From positions 1 through 38,247 of the forward strand of contig NZ_BDBY01000365.1 of NCBI RefSeq assembly GCF_001613225.1: a stretch of 38,247 bases of DNA, written 5' to 3'. Origin of the DNA: Nocardia pseudovaccinii NBRC 100343 (GTDB lineage: Bacteria > Actinomycetota > Actinomycetes > Mycobacteriales > Mycobacteriaceae). The translations under genes were made by a program, and so were the position numbers. The notes under the pieces are model-generated. The model worked only from the letters and a program-made list of their open reading frames with translations. It did not search any database and was not told the origin of the DNA. Shown here piece by piece: positions 25,349-33,712 of this stretch; the stretch's first letter is position 1, and each line of letters begins with the position of its first letter.

Positions 25349-25665
25349 CCATACCTCCCGAGACTTCTCGTAGGTGCACCCCGGCGTCGCGACCGATCGG
25401 CACCGACCGGCACGGAAGTGCCCGGCTGTCATCAGCCTGCTGGGACAATGTGTCCTGCGGTGGTGCGGCGACGTTGCCAAGTGTTGCTGTCTGCTCCCCC
25501 TCACTGTGCACCGCCGGTGCGAAATTCCGGAAGGCGGCACGCCGAAGGAACCCGCGATGGTTCCGATATGTCCCCGGTCGTCCGATATGGGCGGTGAGCA
25601 GACTCTTACCGCTTGCTAACGTGCGGTCATCTCGATGAAACGCGAGGTCCATAGCGTATACACGC
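25349..25665. other. Intergenic region before gntR
   Basis: 317 nt with no supported gene. It should contain the promoter of the small minus-strand frame and that of gntR. I looked for a guanidine-I riboswitch, often linked to urea carboxylase genes, and saw no recognisable one. Confidence 0.4.
25656..25661. promoter_or_regulatory. Candidate GntR operator overlapping the gntR promoter
   Basis: GTATAC lies within TAGCGTATACACGC (25652-25665), a partial palindrome 4 nt upstream of the gntR ATG. FCD-type GntR proteins often bind palindromes of this kind. TAGCGT could be a -10, which would make gntR nearly leaderless and autoregulated; no Shine-Dalgarno is seen. Confidence 0.35.
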
Positions 25666-26373
25666 ATGTCGACACGGGTGGCCACACTGGCGGATGCGGC
25701 GGGACGACCGCTGCGGGATGTTGTTTATACGACTTTGCGCGCCGAGTTGATGAACGGGGATATCCGCTTCGGCGAGCGTCTGACCGAGCCCAAGCTGTCG
25801 ACCCGGTTCGGTATCTCGCGGACCCCGGTCCGGGAGGCGCTGACCATGCTGTGCTCGGACGGACTGTTGCAGCGGGAGGAATACGGCTTCACTCCGGTGC
25901 GGCCGAGCATTCCGTTGATCCGGGACCTGTACGAGCTGCGAATCACCTTGGAGCTCGGTGGAATTCAGCGCGCCATCGATAATCCGGCGGTCGTGCACGA
26001 TCATGCGTTGCTGGCGGCCGAGCGCGAGGCATGGCTGGCCCTGCGTGCGGATCCGCCCGAGCAGGAGCCCGGTTTCGTGGTGCGCGACGAGGAGTTCCAC
26101 GTCACGCTGTTGACGGCGGCGGGCAATGCCGAGCTGGTGCGCTCGCTGAAGGCGGTGAATTCGCGGATCCGGCATGTGCGGATGTACGACTTCATGGTCA
26201 ACAACCGGATCGAGACCACCATCGCCGAGCATCTGGGAATTCTGGATGCCGTTCTGGCACAAGACCTTCCGCTGGCATATCGACTGCTGCACACGCACAT
26301 CGGGGAATCGCTCGATGTCGTTCTCGATCGGGTCACGCGGGCGATAGCCGCGATGTCCTTGGCAACTGAATAG
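25666..26373 (+). CDS. GntR-family regulator, FCD (FadR) type
   Basis: 235-residue transcription regulator. Winged helix at about 15-80: LRDVVYTTLRAELMNGDIRFGERLTEPKLSTRFGISRTPVREAL is a textbook GntR recognition region. The C-terminal FCD effector domain (about 95-225) carries the acidic/His pattern DLYELRITLE, RDEEFHVTLL and TTIAEHLGILDAV, consistent with a metal-dependent ligand pocket. It ends 10 nt before the urea carboxylase GTG, in the same direction, so it is probably in one operon with the pathway it controls. The effector is unknown; urea, allophanate or a related amide are reasonable guesses. Confidence 0.92.
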   Translation: MSTRVATLADAAGRPLRDVVYTTLRAELMNGDIRFGERLTEPKLSTRFGISRTPVREALTMLCSDGLLQREEYGFTPVRPSIPLIRDLYELRITLELGGIQRAIDNPAVVHDHALLAAEREAWLALRADPPEQEPGFVVRDEEFHVTLLTAAGNAELVRSLKAVNSRIRHVRMYDFMVNNRIETTIAEHLGILDAVLAQDLPLAYRLLHTHIGESLDVVLDRVTRAIAAMSLATE

Positions 26374-26383
26374 GGAGTTTCCG

Positions 26384-29300
26384 GTGACACTGGAATTCGA
26401 TACGGTTCTGGTCGCCAATCGCGGCGAAATCGCCTGCCGGATCATGCGGACGGCGCGTGTGCTCGGCCTGAAGACCGTCGCCGTGTACTCCGACGCCGAT
26501 GTCGGTGCTGCCCATGTCGAAATCGCCGATGTCGCGGTGCATCTGGGGTCCAGTCCGGCGGCGGAGTCCTACTTGCGAGCCGACCTGGTTGTCGAGGCGG
26601 CGCTGTCGACGGGTGCGGGCGCCATTCATCCCGGATACGGATTCCTTTCGGAGAATGCGGATTTCGCGTCGACGGTGACCGATGCCGGAATCGCGTTCGT
26701 CGGGCCGACGCCGGAGCAATTGCGCATCTTCGGCGACAAGCACACGGCGCGACAGACGGCCGAAATCGTTGGGGTGCCGCTGATTCCGGGTAGCGGGCTG
26801 CTCGAATCAGCAGACCACGCGGTGGCCGAAGCCGAGCGTATCGGTTATCCGGTAATGCTCAAGGCGGTCGGTGGCGGCGGTGGCATCGGCATGCAGGCCT
26901 GCGGCAATGCCGATGAGCTGCGGTCGGCGTATGTGCGCGTGCAGCGTCTGGCCGCGACGAATTTCTCCTCGACCGGTGTTTTCCTGGAGCGGTTCGTCGC
27001 GCGGGCCAGGCATATCGAGGTGCAGCTTTTCGGTGACGGTTGCGGGCGCGTGGTGAGCCTCGGCACCAGGGATTGTTCGCTGCAGCGGCGCAATCAGAAG
27101 GTCGTCGAGGAAGCGCCCGCACCCGGACTCGGGCCGCAGCTGTCGGAGCAGTTGCTCGCGGCGTCGCGGGAGTTGGCCAGGTCGGTGGGGTACCGATCGG
27201 CGGGCACAGTGGAGTTCGTTTACGACGTCGAGCGCGGTGCGGCCTCGTTCCTGGAGATGAACACCCGGCTGCAGGTCGAGCATCCGGTGACCGAAGCCGT
27301 GACCGGAGTCGATCTGGTCGAGTGGATGCTGCGACTGGCGGGCGGGGACAGCTCGATGGTCGACGAACTGCCCGAGACCGGACCGCCGATCATCGGATGG
27401 TCCGTAGAGGCGCGTGTCTATGCCGAGGATCCAGGACACGAGTACCGGCCGAGCGCCGGGTTGATCACGGCCGCGACCTTTCCGGTGGATGCGGCGGTTC
27501 GGGTCGATACCTGGGTCGCGACCGGCACCGAGGTCAGTCCCTACTACGACCCGCTGCTGGCCAAGGTGGTCGCGTCGGGGACCACTCGCGACGCGGCCTT
27601 CGCGGGATTGAGCGATGCGCTGGCCGCGACCAGGATCTACGGGGTCCAAACGAATCTGCCCCAGTTGCGGGCGGCGAGTGCTGATTCCGTGGTGCTCGAC
27701 GCGGACCACGTCACGACGACTCTCGCCGATATCCGACCCGCGAGCCATCGCGTCGATGTGCTGCGTGGTGGCACGATGACCACGATCCAGGATCATCCGG
27801 GGCGAATCGGCCTGTGGCAGGTCGGAATTCCGCCGTCGGGTCCGATGGACGACCTGTCGTTCACCCTGGCCAATATCGCCGTCGGCAACCCCGCAGGTGT
27901 GCCCGCGCTGGAATGCACGCTCCAGGGTCCACAGGTGCGTTTCGCCGATACGACCGTGGTCTGCGTGACTGGTGCTTCGACGCCGGTCACGGTGGACGGA
28001 CAGGCGGTGCCGATGTGGCAGCCGGTTACCGTCCCTGCGGGGTCGGTACTCGATATCGGCGTACCGTCGGACGCCGGATTGCGCACCTACCTCGCGGTAC
28101 GCGGCGGCATCGATGCGCCGCTCTATCACGGCAGCGCCGCCACCTTCACCCTCGGCGGTTTCGGCGGCAGCACGGGCAAAGCCCTCGTCGCGGGCGATGT
28201 GCTGGGAATCGTCAGGAATCAGCCCGAACTCACTGAGCCACAAGTGGTTCCGCTCGACGAGCGGCCCGAATTCACGCACGTCTGGCAATTGGCCGTCGGT
28301 ATCGGGCCACAGACCACACCCGCCTATTTCACCGATGCCGATATGGACCAATTCTATTCGCACCCTTGGAAAGTCGGCAGTCACGCGAATCGCACCGGAA
28401 TTCGGCTGGAGGGGCCGAAGCCGACCTGGTCGCGCACCGACGGTGGCGATGCGGGATTGCATCCGTCGAATCTGCACGACAACCCGTACAGCGTCGGAAC
28501 ATTGAATGTCTCCGGCGATACCCCGATCCTGCTCGGCCCGGACGGTCCGAGCCTCGGCGGCTTCGCCTGCCCGCTCACGGTGATTTCGGCGCATCGCTGG
28601 AAGCTCGGCCAGTTGCGTCCGGGCGATACCGTCCGCTTCGTGCCCGTCGATGATGACCTGGCCACCGCGTTGCGCCGTTCGAACACCGCCCGCGCCAAGG
28701 CCGAAGCCCCAACTGCGGCGCTGAGCCTGCTCACCGGTTCCCGCGTCCCGGCCGGACTGGACGATCGTGGCATCCTCGGCGCCGTTGCGGCAGGTGCGGA
28801 TCGCCCGCAAGTCGCCTATCTGCGCGGCGGCGATGACAATATTCTGGTCGAATACGGCGAGATGGTGCTGGATCTAGGGCTGCGTATGCGGGTGCACGCA
28901 CTCGCCGAGGCGCTGGCGGGCACCGGCCTGTCCGGCATCGTCGATGTGACACCAGGTGTCCGTTCGCTGCACATCCACTTCGATCCCGAAGTGCTGCCGC
29001 AGTATCGGCTGCTCGGCACGCTGACCGACCTCGAATCCGAACTGCCCGCAACCCATGACCTCGTGGTGCCCAGTCGCACGATTCGATTGCCGCTGTCATT
29101 CGACGATCCCTCGATTGCCGAGGCCATCGATCGATATCGCAGCGGGGTCCGCGATACCGCGCCGTGGTTGCCTTCGAATACCGAATTCATCCGCCGCATC
29201 AATGGACTCGACAGCGTCGAGGATGTGCGTGCCGCGGTTTTCGATGCCGAGTACCTGGTGCTCGGCCTGGGTGATGTCTACCTCGGTGCGCCGCTCGCGG

Positions 29301-30034
29301 TTCCGCTCGATCCGCGACACCGGCTGGTCACCACCAAATACAACCCGGCGCGCACCTGGACACCAGCGGATGCCGTCGGCATCGGCGGCAAGTACCTCTG
29401 CGTATACGGCATGGCATCACCGGGCGGCTATCAGCTGATCGGCCGGACGGTGCCGATATGGTCCAGCTACCGGCAATCCGCACCGTTCGAAATGGGCACT
29501 CCGTGGCTGTTCCGATCCTTCGACCGCATCGTCTGGGAGCCGGTGACTCCCGAGCAGCTGCTCGAACAGCGCGCGGCCGCCGCGGCCGGGCGTTTCGACG
29601 CCGAGGTCAGCGATGGCGCCTTCGCACTCGCCGACCATTTGCGGATGCTCGCCGAAAATGCTGAGGCCATAGCGGAATTCGAAACCAAGCAGGCCATCGC
29701 CTTCGAGGCGGAGAAACTGGCCTGGCGCGCCGCTGGGGAATTCGAGCAGAGCACGATCGTCGAGAGCGTGCCGGAACCCGCTACCGACCCACTGGCCGGA
29801 TTGCCGCCAGACGCAACGGTGGTCACCGCACCGATGATCGGCAATGTCTGGCGGGTGGAAATCGAGGTGGGCCAGCGTCTCGGCGCGGGCGATCCTGTTG
29901 CCGTCCTCGAGGCGATGAAACTCGAATTGCCGGTGCACAGCCCGGGCACCGGCACGGTACTGAAGGTACTGGCCACCCCGGGCGCGAAAGTGGAACCGGG
30001 AACCCCACTAGCAGTGATCGGAGCCGCCGAATGA
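26384..30034 (+). CDS. Urea carboxylase (biotin-dependent)
   Basis: Carboxylates urea to allophanate with ATP and bicarbonate (EC 6.3.4.6). 1216 residues in family order: biotin carboxylase (1-450; VANRGEIACRIMRTAR, ATP loop KAVGGGGGIGMQ, EMNTRLQVEHPVTEAVTG), carboxyltransferase part of KipA/AHS2 type (from about 460, VLRGGTMTTIQDHPGR...GPMDD), KipI/AHS1 part (about 830-1010, with LHIHFDPEVLP), and a C-terminal biotinyl domain with VLEAMKLE, biotin-carrying Lys1179. GTG 26384 has TAGGGAG upstream. Its stop overlaps the allophanate hydrolase ATG by 4 nt. Relatives that act on carboxylated guanidine exist, but the CgdAB partners are absent nearby. Confidence 0.95.
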   Translation: MTLEFDTVLVANRGEIACRIMRTARVLGLKTVAVYSDADVGAAHVEIADVAVHLGSSPAAESYLRADLVVEAALSTGAGAIHPGYGFLSENADFASTVTDAGIAFVGPTPEQLRIFGDKHTARQTAEIVGVPLIPGSGLLESADHAVAEAERIGYPVMLKAVGGGGGIGMQACGNADELRSAYVRVQRLAATNFSSTGVFLERFVARARHIEVQLFGDGCGRVVSLGTRDCSLQRRNQKVVEEAPAPGLGPQLSEQLLAASRELARSVGYRSAGTVEFVYDVERGAASFLEMNTRLQVEHPVTEAVTGVDLVEWMLRLAGGDSSMVDELPETGPPIIGWSVEARVYAEDPGHEYRPSAGLITAATFPVDAAVRVDTWVATGTEVSPYYDPLLAKVVASGTTRDAAFAGLSDALAATRIYGVQTNLPQLRAASADSVVLDADHVTTTLADIRPASHRVDVLRGGTMTTIQDHPGRIGLWQVGIPPSGPMDDLSFTLANIAVGNPAGVPALECTLQGPQVRFADTTVVCVTGASTPVTVDGQAVPMWQPVTVPAGSVLDIGVPSDAGLRTYLAVRGGIDAPLYHGSAATFTLGGFGGSTGKALVAGDVLGIVRNQPELTEPQVVPLDERPEFTHVWQLAVGIGPQTTPAYFTDADMDQFYSHPWKVGSHANRTGIRLEGPKPTWSRTDGGDAGLHPSNLHDNPYSVGTLNVSGDTPILLGPDGPSLGGFACPLTVISAHRWKLGQLRPGDTVRFVPVDDDLATALRRSNTARAKAEAPTAALSLLTGSRVPAGLDDRGILGAVAAGADRPQVAYLRGGDDNILVEYGEMVLDLGLRMRVHALAEALAGTGLSGIVDVTPGVRSLHIHFDPEVLPQYRLLGTLTDLESELPATHDLVVPSRTIRLPLSFDDPSIAEAIDRYRSGVRDTAPWLPSNTEFIRRINGLDSVEDVRAAVFDAEYLVLGLGDVYLGAPLAVPLDPRHRLVTTKYNPARTWTPADAVGIGGKYLCVYGMASPGGYQLIGRTVPIWSSYRQSAPFEMGTPWLFRSFDRIVWEPVTPEQLLEQRAAAAAGRFDAEVSDGAFALADHLRMLAENAEAIAEFETKQAIAFEAEKLAWRAAGEFEQSTIVESVPEPATDPLAGLPPDATVVTAPMIGNVWRVEIEVGQRLGAGDPVAVLEAMKLELPVHSPGTGTVLKVLATPGAKVEPGTPLAVIGAAE

Positions 30035-31764
30035 CCGCAGGCGTCCTAGGCAATATCGAAGTCCATGGCACGCCGACCGCGCGGGTCGCGGCCGCGTATC
30101 GGCGCATTGCGGAGGTCGATCGGCCGGAGGTGTGGATCACGCTGCGTGCCGAGGCCGATGTCGCCGCCGAGGCCACGGACCTCGAACTGCGGCTCGCCGA
30201 GGGTGAATCCTTGCCGCTGGCAGGGGTGTTGGTTGCGGTGAAGGACAATATCGATGTCGCTGGACTGCCGACCACCGCGGCCTGCCCCGAATTCGCCTAC
30301 ACCGCCGAGGTCACCGCGGCGGCGATCGAGCGCCTCGTCGCGGCGGGCGCATTGGTTCTCGGCAAGACCAATCTGGATCAGTTCGCAACCGGGCTCGTCG
30401 GTACGCGCAGCCCATACGGCCCGGTTCGCCATGCGCACGATCCGGAGTTGATCTCCGGCGGGTCCAGTTCCGGATCAGCGGTCGCCGTAGCTCTCGGTAT
30501 TGCGGATATCGGAATCGGCACGGACACAGCGGGTTCCGGTCGCGTTCCGGCGGCACTGCACGGAATCGTCGGCATCAAGGCCACTTTGGGGATCATCCCG
30601 GCACACGGGGTGGTTCCGGCATGTGCGGACTACGACGCAGTAACGGTCTTCGCCACCGACCTCGACAGCGCGGTCGCGTCGGCCGCGGTCATGGTCGGAC
30701 CGGAGCCTCGGGATCCGCGCAGCCGGTCCTGGCCCGCCGATGTTCCGCTCGCCGCACCGCAGACCATCCGGCTGGCGATTCCGCGCGCCGAGGATCTCGT
30801 CGCGCTCAGCGATTCGTACCGAAATGCGTTCGCCCGCACCGTATCCGCGGTGACGAGCGCCGGGATAACGACCGAGGAGGTCGATATCTCCGGGATGCTC
30901 GATGCCGCGCGTCTGCTCTACGACGGCGCGATCGTCGCGGAACGCTATGCGGCCGTCGGCACATTCCTCGATACCGCGCCGGCGAGCGCCGATCCCACCG
31001 TGGCAGCCATCATCAATGCCGCGCGAGCAACGACCGGCCCCGGATTCGCGGCTGATCTGGATACCTTGGCGCGAGCCAAGGCTGCGGCGGCGGTGACTTT
31101 GCGGGGGTTCGCCGGGCTGCTGTTGCCGACGACCACGGAGCATCCGAGTATCGCTGCGGTACAAGCGGATCCGTTCGGCATCAACCGACGGATGGGCACC
31201 TTCACGAACTTCTGCAATCTCCTCGATATGGCGGCCGTCGCCGTCCCCGGCCTACCCACCGCGACCGGCGCACCCTTCGGCGTGATGGTCGTGACGCCCG
31301 CCTTCGCCGATCAGGTCGCCGTCGACATCGCCGCCCGCGTAATCGGCGCGGACAACGCCCCGGCACTGGTCGAAGACGGTGTCGAGCTGGCCGTCTTCGG
31401 CGCGCACCTGCGCGGTCAGCCGCTGCACTGGCAGTTGGCGGAGATCGGCGCGCGTTTCACTGGCGAGATCCGCACAACCGACGCCTATCGCCTGACCGCA
31501 CTCGACACCACACCCGCGAAACCTGGACTGGTGCGCCACGGCCCGGGACTCGGTGCGCCGATCCTCGGCGAGCTGTTCCGGGTGTCGGCGGCGGGACTCG
31601 GCCGCTTCCTCGCCGCGCTGCCCGCGCCGATGGCGCTGACCAGTATCGAACTATCCGACGGACATACGGTCATCGGCTTCGCCTGCGCTTACGATGCCGC
31701 AGGTACCGCCACTGATATCACCTCCTACGGCAGTTGGAAGGCCTACTTGCAGCACCAGAATTAG
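30031..31764 (+). CDS. atzF: Allophanate hydrolase
   Basis: Hydrolyses allophanate to ammonia and CO2 (EC 3.5.1.54), completing the ATP-dependent urea degradation begun by the previous gene. N-terminal amidase-signature domain: catalytic Lys71 (VAVKDNIDVAG), cis-Ser in GGSSSGS (143-149) and nucleophile Ser169 in GTDTAGSG. The C-terminal allophanate-hydrolase domain (about 450-577: VFGAHLRGQPLHWQL, HTVIGFACAYDAAG, ITSYGSWKAYL) is the hallmark that separates AtzF from other amidases. 577 residues. Start ATG 30031 overlaps the upstream stop. No urea-specific transporter gene is visible alongside. Confidence 0.95.
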   Translation: MTAGVLGNIEVHGTPTARVAAAYRRIAEVDRPEVWITLRAEADVAAEATDLELRLAEGESLPLAGVLVAVKDNIDVAGLPTTAACPEFAYTAEVTAAAIERLVAAGALVLGKTNLDQFATGLVGTRSPYGPVRHAHDPELISGGSSSGSAVAVALGIADIGIGTDTAGSGRVPAALHGIVGIKATLGIIPAHGVVPACADYDAVTVFATDLDSAVASAAVMVGPEPRDPRSRSWPADVPLAAPQTIRLAIPRAEDLVALSDSYRNAFARTVSAVTSAGITTEEVDISGMLDAARLLYDGAIVAERYAAVGTFLDTAPASADPTVAAIINAARATTGPGFAADLDTLARAKAAAAVTLRGFAGLLLPTTTEHPSIAAVQADPFGINRRMGTFTNFCNLLDMAAVAVPGLPTATGAPFGVMVVTPAFADQVAVDIAARVIGADNAPALVEDGVELAVFGAHLRGQPLHWQLAEIGARFTGEIRTTDAYRLTALDTTPAKPGLVRHGPGLGAPILGELFRVSAAGLGRFLAALPAPMALTSIELSDGHTVIGFACAYDAAGTATDITSYGSWKAYLQHQN

Positions 31765-31781
31765 CCACTGACTCAAACGTC

Positions 31782-31834
31782 TTACACATTTGTACTAGAC
31801 AAACGTGCAACACGTCTGTTAGACATATGTGCAA
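31782..31834. promoter_or_regulatory. Tandem operator-like palindromes before FAD monooxygenase
   Basis: Three related 16-bp sites, TTACACATTTGTACTA (31782-31797), CTAGACAAACGTGCAA (31795-31810) and TTAGACATATGTGCAA (31819-31834), plus a weaker copy centred near 31815. Centres are 13, 13 and 11 bp apart. The last has a perfect ACATATGT core. The pattern resembles TetR/MarR-type operators; no such regulator gene is adjacent. Confidence 0.6.
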
Positions 31835-31861
31835 GACATTCGAGCCAGTGAGGAACAGATC

Positions 31862-33100
31862 ATGAGCAACACCAACCCCGCCACCAACCGCCCGCGGGTC
31901 CTCGTCTGCGGCGGCGGCATCGGCGGCAATGCCGTTGCCCTGCAACTGCTCCGGGCCGGGATCCAGGCCACCGTGGTCGAGCGGGCGGCCGCGCCCCGCC
32001 CCGGCGGGCAGGCTGTGGATCTGCGCGGTCCGAGCGTCGAGGTGGCGGAGCGGATGGGACTCATGCCGGGTATTCGCAAATCCCAACTGGACGAGCGCGG
32101 CATGGTTTTCGTGGACAGCGAAGGCAAGGAACTGCTGCGCATGGCAGCGGAGGTTTTCGAGGGCAAGGGCACGGTCGCCGAGATCGAGATCACCCGCGGC
32201 GATCTGAACCAGGTGCTGCTCGATCTGCTCGACGAGGCGGGCGGTGTCGATTACCGCTACGGCGAATGGGTTACCGAGATCAGCCAGGACGACGCGGGCG
32301 CCGATGTCACCTTCGCCTCCGGCAGCACCGAGCGGTTCGACATCGTGATCGGCGCGGACGGGCTGCATTCCTCGACCCGGCGCCTGGTCTTCGGCCCGGA
32401 GGCGGATTTCTCCACCTATCTCGGCGGCTACATGTCCTTCTTCACGCTGCCGACGCCCGACTATGCGGAACAGCACTGGATCGCGATGAACTCCCTGGTC
32501 GGCGCGACCGGTGTGGGGCTGCGCCCGGATGCCGATCCGGCCACCTGCAAGGCACTGGTCGTCATTCGCGACTCCTCGAATCCGGCGCTGCGTCGTGATG
32601 TCGCGGCACAGCAGCAGCTCATCCGCGAGCGGCTGGCCGACGGCGGCACGATCGCGAGCACCGTGCGCGATGCCATGGCCGACGCCGACGACTTCTACTT
32701 CGACGAGTTGGCCCGCATCGACGTCCCGAACTGGTCCAAGGGCCGCGTGGTGCTGCTCGGCGACGCGGGTTACTGCGGTTCGCCGCTCACCGGGCAGGGC
32801 ACCGCGATGGCACTGGTCGGCGCGTACGTCCTCGCCGGTGAAATCGCCGCGCACGCAACCGATCCCGAAAAGGCGCTGGCCCGCTACGAAGAGGTGCTGC
32901 GGCCGTTCGTCGCCACCGCCCAGGAGCTGCCGCCGGGTGGTCTGCGGTCGATGACGCCCCAATCGCGGTTCGGCATTCGCGCGGGTCTGTTCGTCAGCAG
33001 ACTGATGACCACCAAGATCATGAAGCCGCTCATGATGAAGATGCTCACCAAGACCGAGAGCTACCAACTGCCCGATTACTCGGTCCAGACGGTCGGCTGA
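31862..33100 (+). CDS. FAD-dependent monooxygenase (UbiH/TetX-like)
   Basis: Single-component aromatic-ring hydroxylase-type flavoprotein of 412 residues. Rossmann motif VLVCGGGIGGNAVALQLLRAG at the N-terminus; VVERAAAPRPGGQAVDLRG; DG motif VIGADGLHSSTRRLVF (about 160); GD motif VVLLGDAGYCGSPLTGQGTAMALVGAYVLA (about 300). All FAD/NAD(P)H elements are present. Start ATG 31862 has GAGGA 7 nt upstream; an upstream in-frame ATG at 31829 falls within the operator array and is rejected. The substrate is unknown: relatives act on aromatic compounds, tetracyclines or rifamycins. A set of operator-like repeats suggests induction by a small molecule. Confidence 0.9.
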   Translation: MSNTNPATNRPRVLVCGGGIGGNAVALQLLRAGIQATVVERAAAPRPGGQAVDLRGPSVEVAERMGLMPGIRKSQLDERGMVFVDSEGKELLRMAAEVFEGKGTVAEIEITRGDLNQVLLDLLDEAGGVDYRYGEWVTEISQDDAGADVTFASGSTERFDIVIGADGLHSSTRRLVFGPEADFSTYLGGYMSFFTLPTPDYAEQHWIAMNSLVGATGVGLRPDADPATCKALVVIRDSSNPALRRDVAAQQQLIRERLADGGTIASTVRDAMADADDFYFDELARIDVPNWSKGRVVLLGDAGYCGSPLTGQGTAMALVGAYVLAGEIAAHATDPEKALARYEEVLRPFVATAQELPPGGLRSMTPQSRFGIRAGLFVSRLMTTKIMKPLMMKMLTKTESYQLPDYSVQTVG

Positions 33101-33113
33101 CCGCTCGAGGCCC

Positions 33114-33149
33114 GGCCGGGCCGGTCACCCCTCGTGAACCGGCCCGGCC
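33114..33149 (+). repeat. Conserved-loop hairpin 1 (also terminator of monooxygenase)
   Basis: 12-bp GC stem GGCCGGGCCGGT / ACCGGCCCGGCC around CACCCCTCGTGA, 13 nt after the monooxygenase stop. Confidence 0.85.
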
Positions 33150-33266
33150 ACGTACACCCTTGGATGGGATCGTCGGCACGCACCGAATGGTTACCTTCGG
33201 CAGCGGCGACGGATTCGCCGGTCAGCTCCGGGAAGAGCCATCCGAAGTGGTTGCCCCCGATAGAGC

Positions 33267-33307
33267 GCCAGCGGGCCGGTCACCCCTCGTGGACCGGCCC
33301 GGCTGGC
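33267..33307 (+). repeat. Conserved-loop hairpin 2
   Basis: Stem GCCAGCGGGCCGGT pairs with ACCGGCCC-(G)-GCTGGC with one bulge; loop CACCCCTCGTGG repeats the loop of hairpin 1. Confidence 0.8.
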
Positions 33308-33322
33308 ACTACCCCCGTGACG

Positions 33323-33350
33323 CGACCTGTTACCCCTCGTGAACAGGTCG
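33323..33350 (+). repeat. Conserved-loop hairpin 3
   Basis: Stem CGACCTGTT / AACAGGTCG has a sequence unrelated to hairpins 1 and 2, yet the loop ACCCCTCGTG is identical to their core. Confidence 0.8.
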
Positions 33351-33559
33351 AGTCCGGTTCCCACCCCCGGTTGTGGCTTGTGTTGCGGTGTTGACACAAA
33401 CAATGCCGTTGCGGGCTTGTTGGGCACTTAAGAAGACCTTGCAGGAACAAAACCGCAGGTAGTCGCATTATTTGTGAAAGATCCCGATAAGTTTGCGGCG
33501 CGGTGGCGCGAATCGGCGGATGATGGAGCATGAGGGCGCCAAGAAGAATGGGAGCGGCG

Positions 33560-33619
33560 ATGGAAACCGTGGTTGTCTGGGTGCTGGCCACACTGCTCTA
33601 TTGGTGGGGCCTGTTGTAG
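33560..33619 (+). CDS. Possible 19-29 residue single-TM peptide
   Basis: METVVVWVLATLLYWWGLL followed by TAG: almost entirely hydrophobic, Trp-rich, one membrane span. ATG 33560 has GGGAG 5 nt upstream. The frame is open to ATG 33530, which would add a basic RAPRRMGAA leader and give 29 residues with positive-inside topology. It is followed by a strong terminator and lies between the hairpin region and katA. Too short for homology by eye; I recognise no family. Confidence 0.5.
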   Translation: METVVVWVLATLLYWWGLL

Positions 33620-33657
33620 TTCCGACCCCTGGGGCCCGTGGATTCCCCATAACGAAA

Positions 33658-33694
33658 AGCTCCGCCTCCGACCGAAATGGTCAGGGGCGGAGCT
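33658..33694. terminator. Bidirectional terminator between small peptide and katA
   Basis: A 16-bp stem (33658-33673 / 33679-33694; 14 Watson-Crick, 2 G-T) with loop GAAAT, flanked by AAAA on the left and GTTTT on the right, so it has a U-run for each direction. Confidence 0.9.
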
Positions 33695-33712
33695 GTTTTC
33701 GGAGCCGAGTTA

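Larger units (their letters stand above)
33101..33559. other. Non-coding region with conserved-loop hairpins
   Basis: 459 nt between the monooxygenase and the small peptide frame. It contains three hairpins sharing one loop sequence (separate entries) and a consensus -35 TTGACA at 33391-33396 without a clear -10. An open frame at 33134-33394 is built largely of hairpin sequence and is not believed. Confidence 0.55.

Noticed and set aside
25349..26383. Guanidine riboswitch controlling urea carboxylase
   Set aside because: No recognisable riboswitch core before gntR, and only 10 nt separate gntR from the carboxylase; CgdAB genes are absent.
26807..28810. Long minus-strand frame opposite urea carboxylase
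   Set aside because: Same reason: the plus strand has a complete multi-domain enzyme, and the antisense product is Arg/Gly/His-rich without motifs.
31829..31861. Earlier ATG start of the FAD monooxygenase
   Set aside because: It lies within the third operator-like palindrome and lacks a ribosome-binding site, whereas ATG 31862 has GAGGA at good spacing directly before the Rossmann motif.
33134..33394. 86-codon frame after the monooxygenase
   Set aside because: It consists largely of the conserved-loop hairpins and has no ribosome-binding site or recognisable fold.
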